A stretch of 64,000 nucleotides of DNA from Roseimicrobium gellanilyticum (GTDB taxonomy: Bacteria > Verrucomicrobiota > Verrucomicrobiia > Verrucomicrobiales > Verrucomicrobiaceae): positions 124,001 through 188,000 of the forward strand of contig NZ_QNRR01000001.1 in assembly GCF_003315205.1 (NCBI RefSeq), written 5' to 3'. Positions 35,315 through 45,485 of the stretch are shown here, piece by piece. The translations under genes were made by a program, and so were the position numbers. The notes under the pieces are model-generated. The model was not told the origin of the DNA. It saw only the letters and a list, made by a program, of their open reading frames with translations, and searched no databases. Numbering within the stretch: the stretch's first letter is position 1; each line of letters begins with the position of its first letter.

Positions 35315-36385
35315 CTATGAGCGCACGCCTGCGCCATAGCTGCGCAGTGCCGCCACACTGCGCTCGAATTCACCCTTCTGGTACTTGATGTCCGCTTCCT
35401 TGTCCGGAGCCTTGAATGGTGGGATGGGCTTGCCCTTCTTGGCCAGCGCGAGGAAGGCCGCCAGATCATCCGCAGGCATCTTGTCGTATCCGAGTTCCTT
35501 GATGAATTCGGATTTTTGATAGGGGATGGGTTTGGCGAAGCCGGAGATGGTTTCAATGTTCAGAGGCACTCCGGGGCACAGCTCCGTGAAGCGCTTGGTG
35601 TAGGCCTTGAAATCCACAATGCCCTCACCAATGGCGGTCCATTGCACCACGGCCTCTTCCTTTTCATTGAGCCAGATCATGGAGTCGCGCACACTGGAGC
35701 AGTTCACGTAAGGCCCGAGCACTTCCAGATGCCGCAGTGGATCTTCCATGACCCAGGTGGCGTTGCCGGGGTCGATGTTGGCTCCGACCCAGTCTTTGCC
35801 AGAGGCTTCGATGAGCGCCTTCAATTCATGGGACTGCATGTCGCCTGCGTGATTCTCGATGGAAATCTTGATGCCGGCGTCCGTCGCCTGGCTTTTGCAG
35901 GCGGCGAAGACCTTGAGCAGCGACTCGATGTGGCGCTGGATGCCTCCGTCGCCTTTGCGATCATCATTGCCGCCCAGATAGCAGCGGGCCACCGGTGAGC
36001 CGAGCGCCTTGGCGACACGAATGCAGAGGGAGAGATGCTCCTCTGCCGTGCCGAAGGTGCTCTTGAACCGTGCCGAAGTGGGGCATACGCTGCTGGTGCC
36101 CACGTAGAGGGCAATGCCTGCCTTGTCCGCCTGTTCCTTCAGGCCCTTGAGATAGGCGTCTTCAAAACTCTCAAAGGGCAACAGCTCGGAGAGGAAGAGC
36201 GTGTCCACTTTCTGACTGCCGGCATACTCGATGAACTGCGGTGCCTTCCATCCGGTGGCACGCACTGCGAAATGGTCGAGCCCGATGCGCACCTTTGCGG
36301 GGGCCGCCTGGGCGAAGGTGGTGGAGGTGGCAGCAGAAGCTGCGAGGGCTGCACTGGTGGACTGAAGGAAGCGGCGGCGATTCAT
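35315..36385 (-). CDS. Tat-exported sugar-phosphate isomerase/epimerase-like TIM-barrel protein
   Basis: The 356-aa protein has a twin-arginine signal (MNRRRFLQSTSAALAASAA) and an AP-endonuclease/xylose-isomerase-like TIM barrel (~35-330). Likely metal or substrate residues are in ISIENHAGD (~184-192) and NIDPGNATW (~218-226). Such exported proteins are frequent in Verrucomicrobiota and Planctomycetota and act on sugars or sugar-like compounds; the substrate is unknown. It is divergent from the sialidase gene with about 100 nt between them, so both could be controlled from one intergenic region. Confidence 0.88.
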   Translation of the reverse strand: MNRRRFLQSTSAALAASAATSTTFAQAAPAKVRIGLDHFAVRATGWKAPQFIEYAGSQKVDTLFLSELLPFESFEDAYLKGLKEQADKAGIALYVGTSSVCPTSARFKSTFGTAEEHLSLCIRVAKALGSPVARCYLGGNDDRKGDGGIQRHIESLLKVFAACKSQATDAGIKISIENHAGDMQSHELKALIEASGKDWVGANIDPGNATWVMEDPLRHLEVLGPYVNCSSVRDSMIWLNEKEEAVVQWTAIGEGIVDFKAYTKRFTELCPGVPLNIETISGFAKPIPYQKSEFIKELGYDKMPADDLAAFLALAKKGKPIPPFKAPDKEADIKYQKGEFERSVAALRSYGAGVRS

Positions 36386-36487
36386 GTGGAGGTGTATGTT
36401 GAGGAGGAACGGGCTGGGCGGGCAATCTTTTTCTCAGGGGCTGGCTGCGCGATGAAAAATCCACGCGATGGCGCCAGTAGTGGTCTG

Positions 36488-37594
36488 ATGAAAGCTGCCT
36501 TCCTTGCGCTTCTTTTGGTGGCCGCCTGCCAGGTGCAGGCGGAGAATGTGGTGGTACGGAACATCGAACCCAGCAAGGAGCATCCGCGCAACTCGGAAGG
36601 TTCCTTCGCCACGCTGGCATCAGGGCGCATCATCTTCTGCTACACCCAGTTCTATGGCGGTGCTGCGGACGAGAGCCCGGCACGTATTGTGCAGATCCAC
36701 TCCGATGATCACGGGCGCACCTGGAGTGAGCCGAAGGTGGTGGTGGAGAATACGGCAGGGAACAATGTGATGAGTGTCTCCCTGCTGCGTCTGCAGGATG
36801 GCCGACTGGCCATGTTTTACTGCATCAAGAACAGCTGGCTGGATTGCCGCCCGCACATGCGTGTCTCGACCGATGATGCAGCGACGTGGTCAGAGCCGAA
36901 ATTGCTGCTTCAGGCACCGGGATATTTTGTGCTGAACAACGACCGCGTGATTCAGACGTCGAAGGGCCGCATCATCCTGCCGCTGGGATATCACCGTTCG
37001 CGGCTGAGTGATCCGCACAGCAGCAAGTCCTTCGACGCCCGGGCGATCACGATGTGGATCTATTCAGACGATGCAGGGCAGACCTGGCAGGAGGCGGCGA
37101 ACTGGTGGGCCATCCCCGTGGCGAGCGGCTCCGGTCTGCAGGAGCCGGGGGTGGTGGAGCTTCCGGATGGCTCGATCATGGGCTGGAGCCGGACCGACCA
37201 GGGTGCGCAGTATGGGTTCACTTCTACCGATGGTGGCCGCACATGGTCCCCACCCGTGCCTACGGAGATGAAGTCGCCCACGTCGCCCTCAAGCATCCGG
37301 GTGCTGCCCGGTACCACCGATCTGCTCGCCATCTACAACGACCACTCGGGCAAGTTCGCATTTCCCGCAAAAAAGCGCACCCCGCTGAATGCCTGCATCT
37401 CCAAGGACGGCGGCAAGACCTGGCCGGTAAGGAAGCTGCTGGAAGAGGATCCCGATGGCTGGTACTGCTACACGGCCATCCACTTCACCAAGGACAACGC
37501 GGTGCTGCTGGCGTATTGCGCTGGGGATTCGAAGGTGGGTGGTCTGAACCGTCTACGCATGCGCCGAGTGTCGCTGGATTGGCTGAGGGAGTAG
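36488..37594 (+). CDS. Secreted sialidase-like protein with BNR repeats
   Basis: The 368-aa protein has a signal peptide (LALLLVAACQVQA, cleavage near residue 18) and a six-bladed sialidase/neuraminidase-type propeller. At least five Asp-box (BNR) repeats are visible: SDDHGRTWSEP, STDDAATWSEP, SDDAGQTWQE, STDGGRTWSPP and SKDGGKTWPV. Sialidase-like enzymes hydrolyse terminal sialic or related sugars; substrate specificity is not certain. The ATG at 36488 is preferred because it begins the signal peptide; an ATG at 36452 is in frame. A shared terminator follows at 37685. Confidence 0.9.
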   Translation: MKAAFLALLLVAACQVQAENVVVRNIEPSKEHPRNSEGSFATLASGRIIFCYTQFYGGAADESPARIVQIHSDDHGRTWSEPKVVVENTAGNNVMSVSLLRLQDGRLAMFYCIKNSWLDCRPHMRVSTDDAATWSEPKLLLQAPGYFVLNNDRVIQTSKGRIILPLGYHRSRLSDPHSSKSFDARAITMWIYSDDAGQTWQEAANWWAIPVASGSGLQEPGVVELPDGSIMGWSRTDQGAQYGFTSTDGGRTWSPPVPTEMKSPTSPSSIRVLPGTTDLLAIYNDHSGKFAFPAKKRTPLNACISKDGGKTWPVRKLLEEDPDGWYCYTAIHFTKDNAVLLAYCAGDSKVGGLNRLRMRRVSLDWLRE

Positions 37595-37684
37595 GAAGCT
37601 GCGGAGGTCGTGGTATTGGGTGCGTCAGGAATGTTGTCACGAAACGACTTGGAAAGGCCGCGCCCCGGTTCTCGGGCATCCAAC

Positions 37685-37716
37685 AAAAAAGCGCCACGGA
37701 TGTGGCGCTTTTTTTG
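37685..37716. terminator. Bidirectional terminator between sialidase and SurA-like genes
   Basis: A stem of AAAAAAGCGCCAC (37685-37697) and GTGGCGCTTTTTTT (37702 onward) with a 4-nt loop has A- and T-runs at both ends, so it can terminate both convergent transcripts. Confidence 0.95.
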
Positions 37717-37746
37717 TGATTTTTGGAGTGACTAATGAAGTCTCGC

Positions 37747-38790
37747 TCAGGGCTGCTGCTGTTCCGCAGCCTTGCTCTCCTTGTTCAGCCACTGGTAGAA
37801 ATTCTTCCGCACGGTTTCGGGCTGGATGATGGCCTTGGAGGCGAGGCCGGAGAGCCAGCGGTTCACCGCTTCGCGGCCCATCTCGGCGGAGATGACCTTT
37901 TCAATCTGCGGGCGCACCTTTTCCAGCGGCTCCTGATTGCCGGGCTGCTTCGCTTCGCAGTAGATGATCATGTAGTTCGGGCCGACTTCGGTCACCGGGC
38001 TGATGGCGCCCGTCTTGAGGGCGAATGCCGCGTCCGCGATTTCCCTGCTCAGGCCAGCGCGCTCCTGCAGGCCCCAGTCGCCGCCCATTTCCTGGCGGCT
38101 ATCCTGGGAGTAGGTGCGGGCCATGGTGGCGAAGTCCGCGCCGCCGGAGATCTTCGTGCGGATTTCCTGGGCCAGCTTCTTTTGGGATTCGGTGCTCGCT
38201 GAGGCATCACCCACGGGGTACTTCGGGATCGTGATGGTGCTGAATTTGATGTAATCCTTGTCGCGGAATTTCTCGGCGTTCTTGGTGTAGAAGCTCTGCA
38301 CCTGTGCGGGAGTGGGAGGCGGCAGGTTCGCGGTCTGGCGGGAGCGGAGCACGGAGACCACCATCATCTTCTCGCGCTGTTCGCGGAATTTCTTGATGGT
38401 CATGCCGGTCTTGGCCAGGTCATGCAGGAACTTTTCGCGGTCGCCGTTGTAGCTTTCGCGGATGATGTTGTTGATGTCGTCATCCACGTACTGGGCCTTG
38501 ATGCTGCCACCCAGCTTCTCGAACTCGCTCAGCACGAGCTGGCGTTCGATCAGGGCGTACAGGGCACTCTCCCGCAGCTCTCCCAGGCGGGCGGCTGCCA
38601 CGCGGGGGTCCTTGATGGTCATCTGGATGAGCTGCTCCTGCATCTGCACGGCTTCGCGGACCTCGGAGGTCGTGATGACTTTGCCGTTCACCGTGGCCGC
38701 GATCCCATAGGTCGCGCCGAAACTGGAGCTTGTGCTGGCGTGCACAAGCAACGCGGTTGCGGCAATCAATATGGAGCGGCTGATCTTCAT
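37747..38790 (-). CDS. SurA-like periplasmic peptidyl-prolyl isomerase
   Basis: The 347-aa protein has a signal peptide (~1-25), an N-terminal SurA_N-type chaperone region (~28-165, starting with IAATVNGKVITTSEV), and one parvulin-type PpiC rotamase domain (~185-290, with GGADFATMARTYSQD and GGDWGLQ). It should assist folding of outer-membrane proteins in the periplasm. It starts 3 nt after the mfd stop, so they are probably co-transcribed. Compared with E. coli SurA it has a single parvulin domain. Confidence 0.9.
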   Translation of the reverse strand: MKISRSILIAATALLVHASTSSSFGATYGIAATVNGKVITTSEVREAVQMQEQLIQMTIKDPRVAAARLGELRESALYALIERQLVLSEFEKLGGSIKAQYVDDDINNIIRESYNGDREKFLHDLAKTGMTIKKFREQREKMMVVSVLRSRQTANLPPPTPAQVQSFYTKNAEKFRDKDYIKFSTITIPKYPVGDASASTESQKKLAQEIRTKISGGADFATMARTYSQDSRQEMGGDWGLQERAGLSREIADAAFALKTGAISPVTEVGPNYMIIYCEAKQPGNQEPLEKVRPQIEKVISAEMGREAVNRWLSGLASKAIIQPETVRKNFYQWLNKESKAAEQQQP

Positions 38791-38793
38791 GTG

Positions 38794-41700
38794 TTAAAAA
38801 CTTCTCAGGAGGTGGAGAGATTCGCGCAATAGTAGGGGCGGGTCTGGGGCTGTCAAACGGGGAAACTTGCCTCCAACCAACACGTAGCCGCCCTTGCGCG
38901 TGAGCATCAGTTTTCCCTCTTTTATCTCGATGGCACTGATACCTTTGGCGGCAGCCGAGAGCTTCATGGCGGCGCAGACGAGTAGGTTCTCCACGGCGTC
39001 GGGAGGGCGACCGTACTGGTCCCGCCAGGATTCCTCCAGCGTGTCCAACTCCTTGCGGGTGAGTACTTCGCCGAGCATGCGGTAGGCGGTGATGCGGCTG
39101 CGGGCGTCTTCCATGTAAGTCTGGGGGATGAAGGCGGGGATGCGCCGCTCCCGGTCCGGGACCAGCTTTTGGCGGTCTGCGGGGCGGTGGGCTGTGGCGG
39201 CGGTCACGCGCTTGCGGGGTGCAGCTTCGGGATCAGTGGACTCCAGCCACTCGGCCTCGCTCATGCACAGGAAGTCCACATGCAGGGTCACCTCCATGGG
39301 GGGCGGGGTGCGGCGGCCTTGCATCTTGGCCGTCGCCGCCTTCAGCATCTGGCAGTACAAATCAAACCCGACCGCCACGATATGGCCGCTTTGTTCGGTG
39401 CCGAGGAGGTTCCCCGCGCCGCGGATTTCCAGGTCGCGCATGGCAATCTTGAAGCCACTGCCGAGCGCCGTGTACTGCTTGATGGCATTGACCCGCTTCC
39501 GGGCGTCGCCCCCGGTCATGAGGTCCCGAGGCAGCATGAGGTAGGCATGGGCTCGCTCGCCGCCACGACCCACCCGCCCACGAAGCTGGTACAGGTCCGC
39601 AAGCCCGAAGCGATCCGCCCGGTCGATGATAATGGTATTCGCATTGGGGATATCCACCCCGCTTTCGATGATGGTGGTGCAGAGCAGCACATCCGCGTCG
39701 CCATTCACAAAGGTCTGCATCACATCCTCCAGCAACTCGGAGTCCATCTGGCCGTGGCCCACGATGACTCGCGCCTCGGTGCACAGTGCCTCGAGCTTGG
39801 CTTTCATCTTCTCCATGTCCATGACACGGTTGTGCAGGAAGAAGACCTGGCCGCCGCGCTGGATTTCCGCATTGATGGCATCGCGGATCACGCGTTCGTC
39901 ATAGCCGGCCACCGTCGTCTGCACCGGGATGCGATTGGGCGGTGCCGTATCGAGCGTGGACATGTCGCGCATGCCCATGAGGCCGAGGTAGAGCGTGCGC
40001 GGGATGGGAGTCGCGCTGAGGGTCAGCACGTCGACGAGCTTGAAGAGGTCCTTGAACTTCTCCTTGTGCTTCACGCCGAAGCGTTGCTCTTCATCGATGA
40101 CCGCGAGGCCGAGTTCCTTGAAGCGCACATCCTTGGAGATCACGCGATGCGTGCCGACCACGATGTCCACCGTGCCTTCCTTGATACCGGCGAGGATTTC
40201 CTTCTCGCGCTTCTTCGGGGTGAGGCGGCTGAGCATCTCTACCGTGACCGGGTAGTCGCTCATGCGCTCGCGGAAGGTCTGCCAGTGCTGCTGAGCAAGC
40301 ACGGTCGTAGGTACAAGCACGGCCACCTGCTTGCCCCCCATCACCGCCTTGAACGCTGCACGAATGGCCACCTCCGTCTTGCCGAATCCCACGTCGCCGC
40401 ATAGCAGGCGATCCATGGGTTTCTCCAATTCCATGTCGCGTTTGATTTCCGCGATGCTGCGAAGCTGGTCCGGTGTTTCGCGATAGAGGAAGGACTGCTC
40501 AAACTCCACCTGCCACTTCGTGTCGGGCGGGTGCGCGAAGCCCTTGAGCGATTGCCGCTGTGCCGCGGTGGAGAGCATGCGCGCGGCGAATTCTTCCACG
40601 CTGCGCTCCGCATTGGCTCGTGTCTTCCCCCAGCGGGCGTCGCCGAGTTTGTTGAGAGTGGGAGCTTTGCCTCCTACGCCCACGTAGCGTGAGACGAGGT
40701 GTGCCTGGCTCAGTGGCACGAAGACCTTCGCCTGATCCGCATAGCGGATGACCATGACTTCTTCGCGCTTTACGCCCTCGCGCACTTCGATGCCGGCGAA
40801 CTTGCCGATGCCGTAGTCGAGGTGCACGACGAGGTCGCCCTCCTTCATGTCCCGCATCTGGTCGCGCGCCTGGCGGAGGACCTGGGCTTCATCCAGTTTT
40901 GATCCACGCACGCGGCGGGTGTGCAGATGGCGGCCGAAGATTTCTGCGCCGGTCAGTACCGCGAGCGAAGCTGCAGGAGCTGTGAAGCCGCGATGCAGCA
41001 TCCCCAGCGCCAGCTCCATGCGCTGGGCGGCGAGCCATTGTGGCCCCACGAGTTCCTCGAAGCGTTCACGCTCGCCAGGGTTGTGGAAGAACATCACCAC
41101 ACGCCACTTCTCGCGGTGCCACTCCTCCACCTGTTTTGTGAACTGGATGCGCCGCGCCTCCTGCACTACGAAGTCGCCGGCATGAAAGATGCCCAGCGGA
41201 TTTTCGAAGATGGCCGCGGAGTAGTCCTCCGTGGAGTTGGCATCGTCAGGCGGTGCACCTGCGGTGATGGTGATGCGTTTCGAAATGATGTCCGGCACCT
41301 TCTCCGCGTCGTCTTCACCGGGCTCGATGAAAAGCACGGCGTCATCCTTGGAGAAGAGACTGGAGAGTTCCGTGGTGGCGCTTGAGGCATCCACCTGCTG
41401 CATGAGAAGCTGGGCTCGCCTGAACCGCTGTACCGATGCCTGCGTGTGAATGTCGAAGGCGCGCAGAGATTCGATTTCGTCATCGTAGAATTCGATGCGC
41501 AGTGGTTCCTCTCCCTGCCATGAGAACACGTCCACGATGCCTCCGCGGCGTGCGAACTGCCCGCGTTCCGCGACCGTGGGCACGCGCTCGTAGCCGGAGG
41601 ATTCGAGTTCTTGCAGCAGGGTCTCCACTCCAATCTTCATGCCAAGCTCAAGACTCTTCTTGAAAGAGTCCAAGTCCTTGGGTGAGGGCACCTGCTCGTC

Positions 41701-42135
41701 AAGGCTGTCGGTGCACAGGACCAGGATGCGCGAGGCTGGCTCATCAGCGCTGCCAACTGCGCCGGAAAATCGGGTGATGACAGAGATGCGCTCCGCCTGC
41801 GTGTCCGGATCGCTCAGGCCATTGGGGCCGTCGCCTTGCGGAGCGCGCGGGTAAAACATGGCAGGAGCGCCCCACGCCTGGAGATCCGCGTGGATTTGCT
41901 CCTGCGTGCGCGCCTCACGGCACAGGACCCAGGTGCGGCGCGGATGGGTGGCCTTGAGCGCCAAGGCAGTGGCGAAGCCGGAGGCCTCGCGGCAGACATG
42001 GCCGAGGGTGGTCGAGCCGGTCTTCTGGTATTGCTTCCACAGCCCTTTGAAAGCCTTTGAGCCGAATGCCGCCTCCACCAGGCTGGGCGCCAGGTGTGCG
42101 GTTTCGGTGGTTGGCTCTGAGTGTGGTTCCGACAT
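38794..42135 (-). CDS. mfd: Mfd transcription-repair coupling factor
   Basis: Mfd removes RNA polymerase stalled at DNA lesions and recruits UvrABC. The 1113-aa protein has the UvrB-like N-terminal region, a CarD-like RNAP-interaction domain with [15 protein letters not shown] (~470-485), and the RecG-like translocase motor with Walker [10 protein letters not shown], the DEEQRFG box, TATPIPRTL, and the TRG motif region near [15 protein letters not shown] and LRGRVGRG. Start at ATG 42135 (MSEPH); an in-frame start at 42186 is possible. Length matches the family (~1100-1150). It is followed by a SurA-like gene. Confidence 0.97.
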   Translation of the reverse strand: MSEPHSEPTTETAHLAPSLVEAAFGSKAFKGLWKQYQKTGSTTLGHVCREASGFATALALKATHPRRTWVLCREARTQEQIHADLQAWGAPAMFYPRAPQGDGPNGLSDPDTQAERISVITRFSGAVGSADEPASRILVLCTDSLDEQVPSPKDLDSFKKSLELGMKIGVETLLQELESSGYERVPTVAERGQFARRGGIVDVFSWQGEEPLRIEFYDDEIESLRAFDIHTQASVQRFRRAQLLMQQVDASSATTELSSLFSKDDAVLFIEPGEDDAEKVPDIISKRITITAGAPPDDANSTEDYSAAIFENPLGIFHAGDFVVQEARRIQFTKQVEEWHREKWRVVMFFHNPGERERFEELVGPQWLAAQRMELALGMLHRGFTAPAASLAVLTGAEIFGRHLHTRRVRGSKLDEAQVLRQARDQMRDMKEGDLVVHLDYGIGKFAGIEVREGVKREEVMVIRYADQAKVFVPLSQAHLVSRYVGVGGKAPTLNKLGDARWGKTRANAERSVEEFAARMLSTAAQRQSLKGFAHPPDTKWQVEFEQSFLYRETPDQLRSIAEIKRDMELEKPMDRLLCGDVGFGKTEVAIRAAFKAVMGGKQVAVLVPTTVLAQQHWQTFRERMSDYPVTVEMLSRLTPKKREKEILAGIKEGTVDIVVGTHRVISKDVRFKELGLAVIDEEQRFGVKHKEKFKDLFKLVDVLTLSATPIPRTLYLGLMGMRDMSTLDTAPPNRIPVQTTVAGYDERVIRDAINAEIQRGGQVFFLHNRVMDMEKMKAKLEALCTEARVIVGHGQMDSELLEDVMQTFVNGDADVLLCTTIIESGVDIPNANTIIIDRADRFGLADLYQLRGRVGRGGERAHAYLMLPRDLMTGGDARKRVNAIKQYTALGSGFKIAMRDLEIRGAGNLLGTEQSGHIVAVGFDLYCQMLKAATAKMQGRRTPPPMEVTLHVDFLCMSEAEWLESTDPEAAPRKRVTAATAHRPADRQKLVPDRERRIPAFIPQTYMEDARSRITAYRMLGEVLTRKELDTLEESWRDQYGRPPDAVENLLVCAAMKLSAAAKGISAIEIKEGKLMLTRKGGYVLVGGKFPRLTAPDPPLLLRESLHLLRSF

Positions 42136-42507
42136 GTGTAGACGACAATGCACCCCGACCACCGGGGAAGGCGGGCGTGGTGTCATGCACTAGCTAGCAT
42201 CGCTGCTGCGCCGTACCCTGTGCTCCAAAAGGGGCGGGGACAAGCGGTTTGTAGCGTGCAGGAAGCAGCGTGAGTTATACGGGTGAAGTGCTTCGGCGGG
42301 TGCTTCAGCACACTCAATGACAGCCACACCCTAGCGGCCCTGGTAGGGAGCTGGACTCGCTGAAGTCCCGTCATCACCTTGCAGCCGACAAAATGCCATG
42401 GTGAGGCTCCGCATCCTCACGGCCGACCACCGGCACTAAGGCTAGTGCCGCTCCTTGATCCGCAGGTGCCTCCTCGCTGAATGGCTGTCGTTAACCCAAA
42501 AGATTTC
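42136..42507. other. Intergenic stretch between mfd and sigma factor gene
   Basis: About 370 nt with no gene recognised. A small hairpin (GGCACTA 42432-42438 with TAGTGCC 42443-42449) lies past the sigma factor stop and could take part in ending the sigma/kinase operon. The mfd promoter must be in the left part. I see no RNA gene. Confidence 0.45.
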
Positions 42508-43242
42508 TCACCCTCCCTGCTGCCGCAATGCAGCGAGCAGGTGCTGCATCTCCAAGTCCACATCCGCGCCTGCCGCCAGGGTCTGTGCAATCTCGCGCCG
42601 CAGTTGTTCGCGAAAGCGCTGTCGCAGGCGATGCACGGCTACGCGGAGGGCGCCGTCCTGCAGGCCAAACGTTGAGGCGGCAGCGGCTTCTTCATCGCTG
42701 ACTTTCGAGCTTATCAGCCACGGCTTCAGTGCCTGGAAGTGGGGTGCTTTTCCATCTTCAGCGAATGCCTTTTCCAGAGACTCCAAAGCTCGCTCCAAGA
42801 CATGAAGAGCCCATTGACGATCGAACTCCACATCAGGTGGTGGTGTTGAGGCGTCTTCGATGCCTGCGGGGTGTAGAGCATCTGAATTGCTTCCTTGCGG
42901 TGCATCCAGGGTCACATGCTCCACGCCGCCACCGCGTTTCAGGCGCTTGCCGTGATCGCGCATGTCACAGAGGAAATGCTTCACTGCGCCAAGGAGGAAG
43001 GAGCGAAACTTTCCATGCTCAGGCGCGGCCCCGCCAATCTGCGGTTTGGCCAGCAACCTCGCAAAGAACTCCTGCGTGAGATCGCGAGCCTCATCCGCGT
43101 TGTTGCACCAGCCGCACACGAAGCGGTGTACTGGGGTGTAGTATGCCTCACACAGCTCGCTCAAGGCCGCCGTCGCCTCCGCTGTATGCCCCTGGGCGCG
43201 CTGCACCAGGGTCCAGCGGGTCTCGGCGAAGTGATGCGTCAT
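42508..43242 (-). CDS. ECF-like sigma factor of the kinase-linked type (module 1)
   Basis: The 244-aa protein has the N-terminal ETRWTLVQRA signature of sigma factors common in Verrucomicrobiota and Planctomycetota. Region 2 is visible (YYTPVHRFV...DEARDLTQEFFARLL), and region 4 lies near the C-terminus (STFGLQDGALRVAVHRLRQRFREQL). The ATG at 43242 is used; a start at 43266 is in frame. It follows a secreted protein gene and a Ser/Thr kinase gene on the same strand with gaps under 35 nt, so the three form a probable operon. A second, reversed-order module lies at 50989-55499. The kinase may regulate the sigma factor (inference). Confidence 0.88.
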   Translation of the reverse strand: MTHHFAETRWTLVQRAQGHTAEATAALSELCEAYYTPVHRFVCGWCNNADEARDLTQEFFARLLAKPQIGGAAPEHGKFRSFLLGAVKHFLCDMRDHGKRLKRGGGVEHVTLDAPQGSNSDALHPAGIEDASTPPPDVEFDRQWALHVLERALESLEKAFAEDGKAPHFQALKPWLISSKVSDEEAAAASTFGLQDGALRVAVHRLRQRFREQLRREIAQTLAAGADVDLEMQHLLAALRQQGG

Positions 43243-43275
43243 CGCGAGAAGCATGGCAGAACCCACTGCGAATGA

Positions 43276-43818
43276 TCAAGACTCAGGCACATACACGGCC
43301 GAGAGTCCCTTCGCCTTGGCAAAAGAAATCTGATCAACCCACACCGTGCCGGGGCCTTCGATGACCACGTTCACCAGGGCGCGGTTCACGGTGAAGTCAC
43401 CATTGATCATCATGGGCAGGCGGATTTCCTTCCAGTCTGAGTCTCCGAGGAGAAGCTGCTCCAAGCCCTTGGAGAAGGCGCGTTTTCCGTCCGCTACCTC
43501 ACACCACATTTCGAGATAGGCCCGCTGCTTCACACCGGAGCACTTCACTTTCACGGTGCACCAGAGCGTGTTGTCCTTGGACACGGAGAGGTTCTTCTGA
43601 TCCGCCACGGTCACGACCGCGTTGTGGGCTGCTTCCACTTTGATGGAGCCGTTGCCGTCAGCGGTGGTCTCCTTGTCGATGCTGATGGAGGTCTTTACTT
43701 GTGCGATATCATGGCAGGAAAATCTGCCGAGAATGTCGCCTGCGTGGAGCGGTGCCACAGCCATGGCGCTGACGAGGATGCAACGGCACAGTGTGGAGGA
43801 GAAGTTCAATGGCTTCAT
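43276..43818 (-). CDS. Secreted beta-sandwich (carbohydrate-binding-like) protein
   Basis: The 180-aa protein has a signal peptide (cleavage after PLHA, residue ~26) and one beta-sandwich-like domain. The domain resembles the extracytoplasmic C-terminus of the adjacent Ser/Thr kinase: both share GSIKVEAAHNAVVTVA / GSIRIESTKGAVITVA, a segment YLEMWCEVADG / YLEMHIETTNG, and a terminal GPGTVWVDQISF / GSGTLWVDEILI. So the kinase sensor region and this free protein are homologues. A shared ligand or a soluble competitor is possible (inference). It lies 28 nt after the kinase and 33 nt before the sigma factor. Confidence 0.8.
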   Translation of the reverse strand: MKPLNFSSTLCRCILVSAMAVAPLHAGDILGRFSCHDIAQVKTSISIDKETTADGNGSIKVEAAHNAVVTVADQKNLSVSKDNTLWCTVKVKCSGVKQRAYLEMWCEVADGKRAFSKGLEQLLLGDSDWKEIRLPMMINGDFTVNRALVNVVIEGPGTVWVDQISFAKAKGLSAVYVPES

Positions 43819-43846
43819 GATGACTCAAGGAGTGTGTCTTTGATCA

Positions 43847-45400
43847 TTAGGGATTGGGTTCATGAGAGATCAGAATCTCATCCACCCACAGCGTGCCGGA
43901 GCCGTTCACCACGGCATTCACCCAGAGGCGTGCTATTTGAGCCCCGGGTGGCAAGTCGACATTCGTCCAAATCGGCTGCCACTCCGCAGTGCCACCCACC
44001 ATTTGAGCCGGCAGTTTGGAGGTGAGCAGGGATCCGTTGGTGGTTTCGATGTGCATTTCCAGATAGGCGCCCTCGGGAGTGTCCTTGCACTTCAGCATGG
44101 CACCGCACTGGATAAGACCTCCAGAGGTGACCTGGGCTCCATTGAGTTCTGCCACCGTGATGACTGCCCCCTTGGTTGACTCAATGCGGATCGAGCCACC
44201 CGCTTCTGGGGAACTTCGCACTACGGGATCCACGGACACGGCGGTGCCCACGTGCGAAAGCGTATCGCACATCTGAAATGCGACTACCGGGTAGCGGGCA
44301 GCCTTGTGCCCCGCGAAGTACCAGAGTGCTGGCAGAGCCAGGCCCACGGCACAAAATACGAAGACACCTACAAGAATCCAAGCCAGGACGCCGCACCCCC
44401 GGTTGAGCCCTGAGGCACCTGCTTTCTTGCGCTCTTGGGATACAGGACTGGTGCACACATGCTCCAGCCCCGTCTTCACCTCACCAGCGGACTGGTAGCG
44501 TTTTTCACGGTGCTTCTCCAACGTGCGAAACACCACGCCATCCAGGCGTGGGTCCACGCCACTGGTCTCGCTCGGTGCGGGGAATCTTCCCAGGGGAAGT
44601 CCGCCGGTGAGCATCTCATAAAACACCACGCCGAGGCTGTAGATATCCGCGCGATGATCCACATCCTGCGGGTGCTCGATTTGCTCGGGCGCCATGTAGG
44701 CCGCCGTACCCATGTGCATGCCTGTCTGTGTGAGCATCACGGAGGGCGGCGCATCCCCTTTGCTGTGCACGAACTTGGCGAGACCGAAGTCTGCAATCTT
44801 CACCCGGCCCTCGTCATCCATGAGGATGTTTTCCGGTTTCAGATCGCGGTGCAGCACGCCGCGCTCGTGAGCGTATTGGAGGGCATCGCAGAGCTTGGGC
44901 ACGATGGCAAGCGCTTCACGAGCCGTGAGCGTGCCTGCTTGCATCGCCTGGCGGAGATTCACTCCGTCCACGAACTCCATCAGCAGGTAGGGCAGGGAAG
45001 GTCGTTCCTCTACTGAGGTGGCCTCACCGAAGTCATACACCTGCACGATGTGCGGATGATTCAGGCGTGCCAGCGCCCGCGCCTCCCGGTGAAAACGCTC
45101 CACCCAGCCGGGATCCGAAGCGAGTGCGGGAGGCAGGACCTTCAGCGCCGCGATGCGGTCGAGATGCGGCTGGCGAACCTTGTAGACCCGGCCCATGCCG
45201 CCGGCGCCCAACGGTTCGAGGATCTCCAGGTGTGGGAACGCCTTTGCCAACAGCTCCGGTTCAGGCGCTGGCATGGCGGAGGCGGGCAGTGGCTCTGTCT
45301 CCATCCCCGCCGCCATCAGGCACGCCGGGCACAGTCCGCGAGGTGCATCCTGAGGCAGCGGTTGGCCGCATTTGGGGCAGAGGTCAGAGTCGGTGCTCAT
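43847..45400 (-). CDS. Membrane Ser/Thr protein kinase with zinc ribbon and sugar-binding-like sensor
   Basis: The 517-aa protein opens with a zinc ribbon (CPKCGQP...CPACL, ~8-28), then a Hanks-type kinase domain (~58-315) with GAGGMGRVY, catalytic HRDLKPENIL, DFGLAKF and APEQ. One transmembrane helix follows (~342-364) and an extracytoplasmic beta-sandwich (~375-517) related to the neighbouring secreted protein. It probably senses an envelope ligand and phosphorylates cytoplasmic targets, perhaps through the nearby sigma factor (inference). It is the first gene of a three-gene unit. Confidence 0.92.
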   Translation of the reverse strand: MSTDSDLCPKCGQPLPQDAPRGLCPACLMAAGMETEPLPASAMPAPEPELLAKAFPHLEILEPLGAGGMGRVYKVRQPHLDRIAALKVLPPALASDPGWVERFHREARALARLNHPHIVQVYDFGEATSVEERPSLPYLLMEFVDGVNLRQAMQAGTLTAREALAIVPKLCDALQYAHERGVLHRDLKPENILMDDEGRVKIADFGLAKFVHSKGDAPPSVMLTQTGMHMGTAAYMAPEQIEHPQDVDHRADIYSLGVVFYEMLTGGLPLGRFPAPSETSGVDPRLDGVVFRTLEKHREKRYQSAGEVKTGLEHVCTSPVSQERKKAGASGLNRGCGVLAWILVGVFVFCAVGLALPALWYFAGHKAARYPVVAFQMCDTLSHVGTAVSVDPVVRSSPEAGGSIRIESTKGAVITVAELNGAQVTSGGLIQCGAMLKCKDTPEGAYLEMHIETTNGSLLTSKLPAQMVGGTAEWQPIWTNVDLPPGAQIARLWVNAVVNGSGTLWVDEILISHEPNP

Positions 45401-45485
45401 GGTTCTGCCAAGTACTGAGGCGTGCTCAGCGGGATGTTACACAAAAATTTCTCTCTGTGTAGAGTACGATGCGTAAATCTTGGAA

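Noticed and set aside
39169-40404. Long plus-strand open frame opposite mfd
   Set aside because: Shadow of the mfd motor domain.
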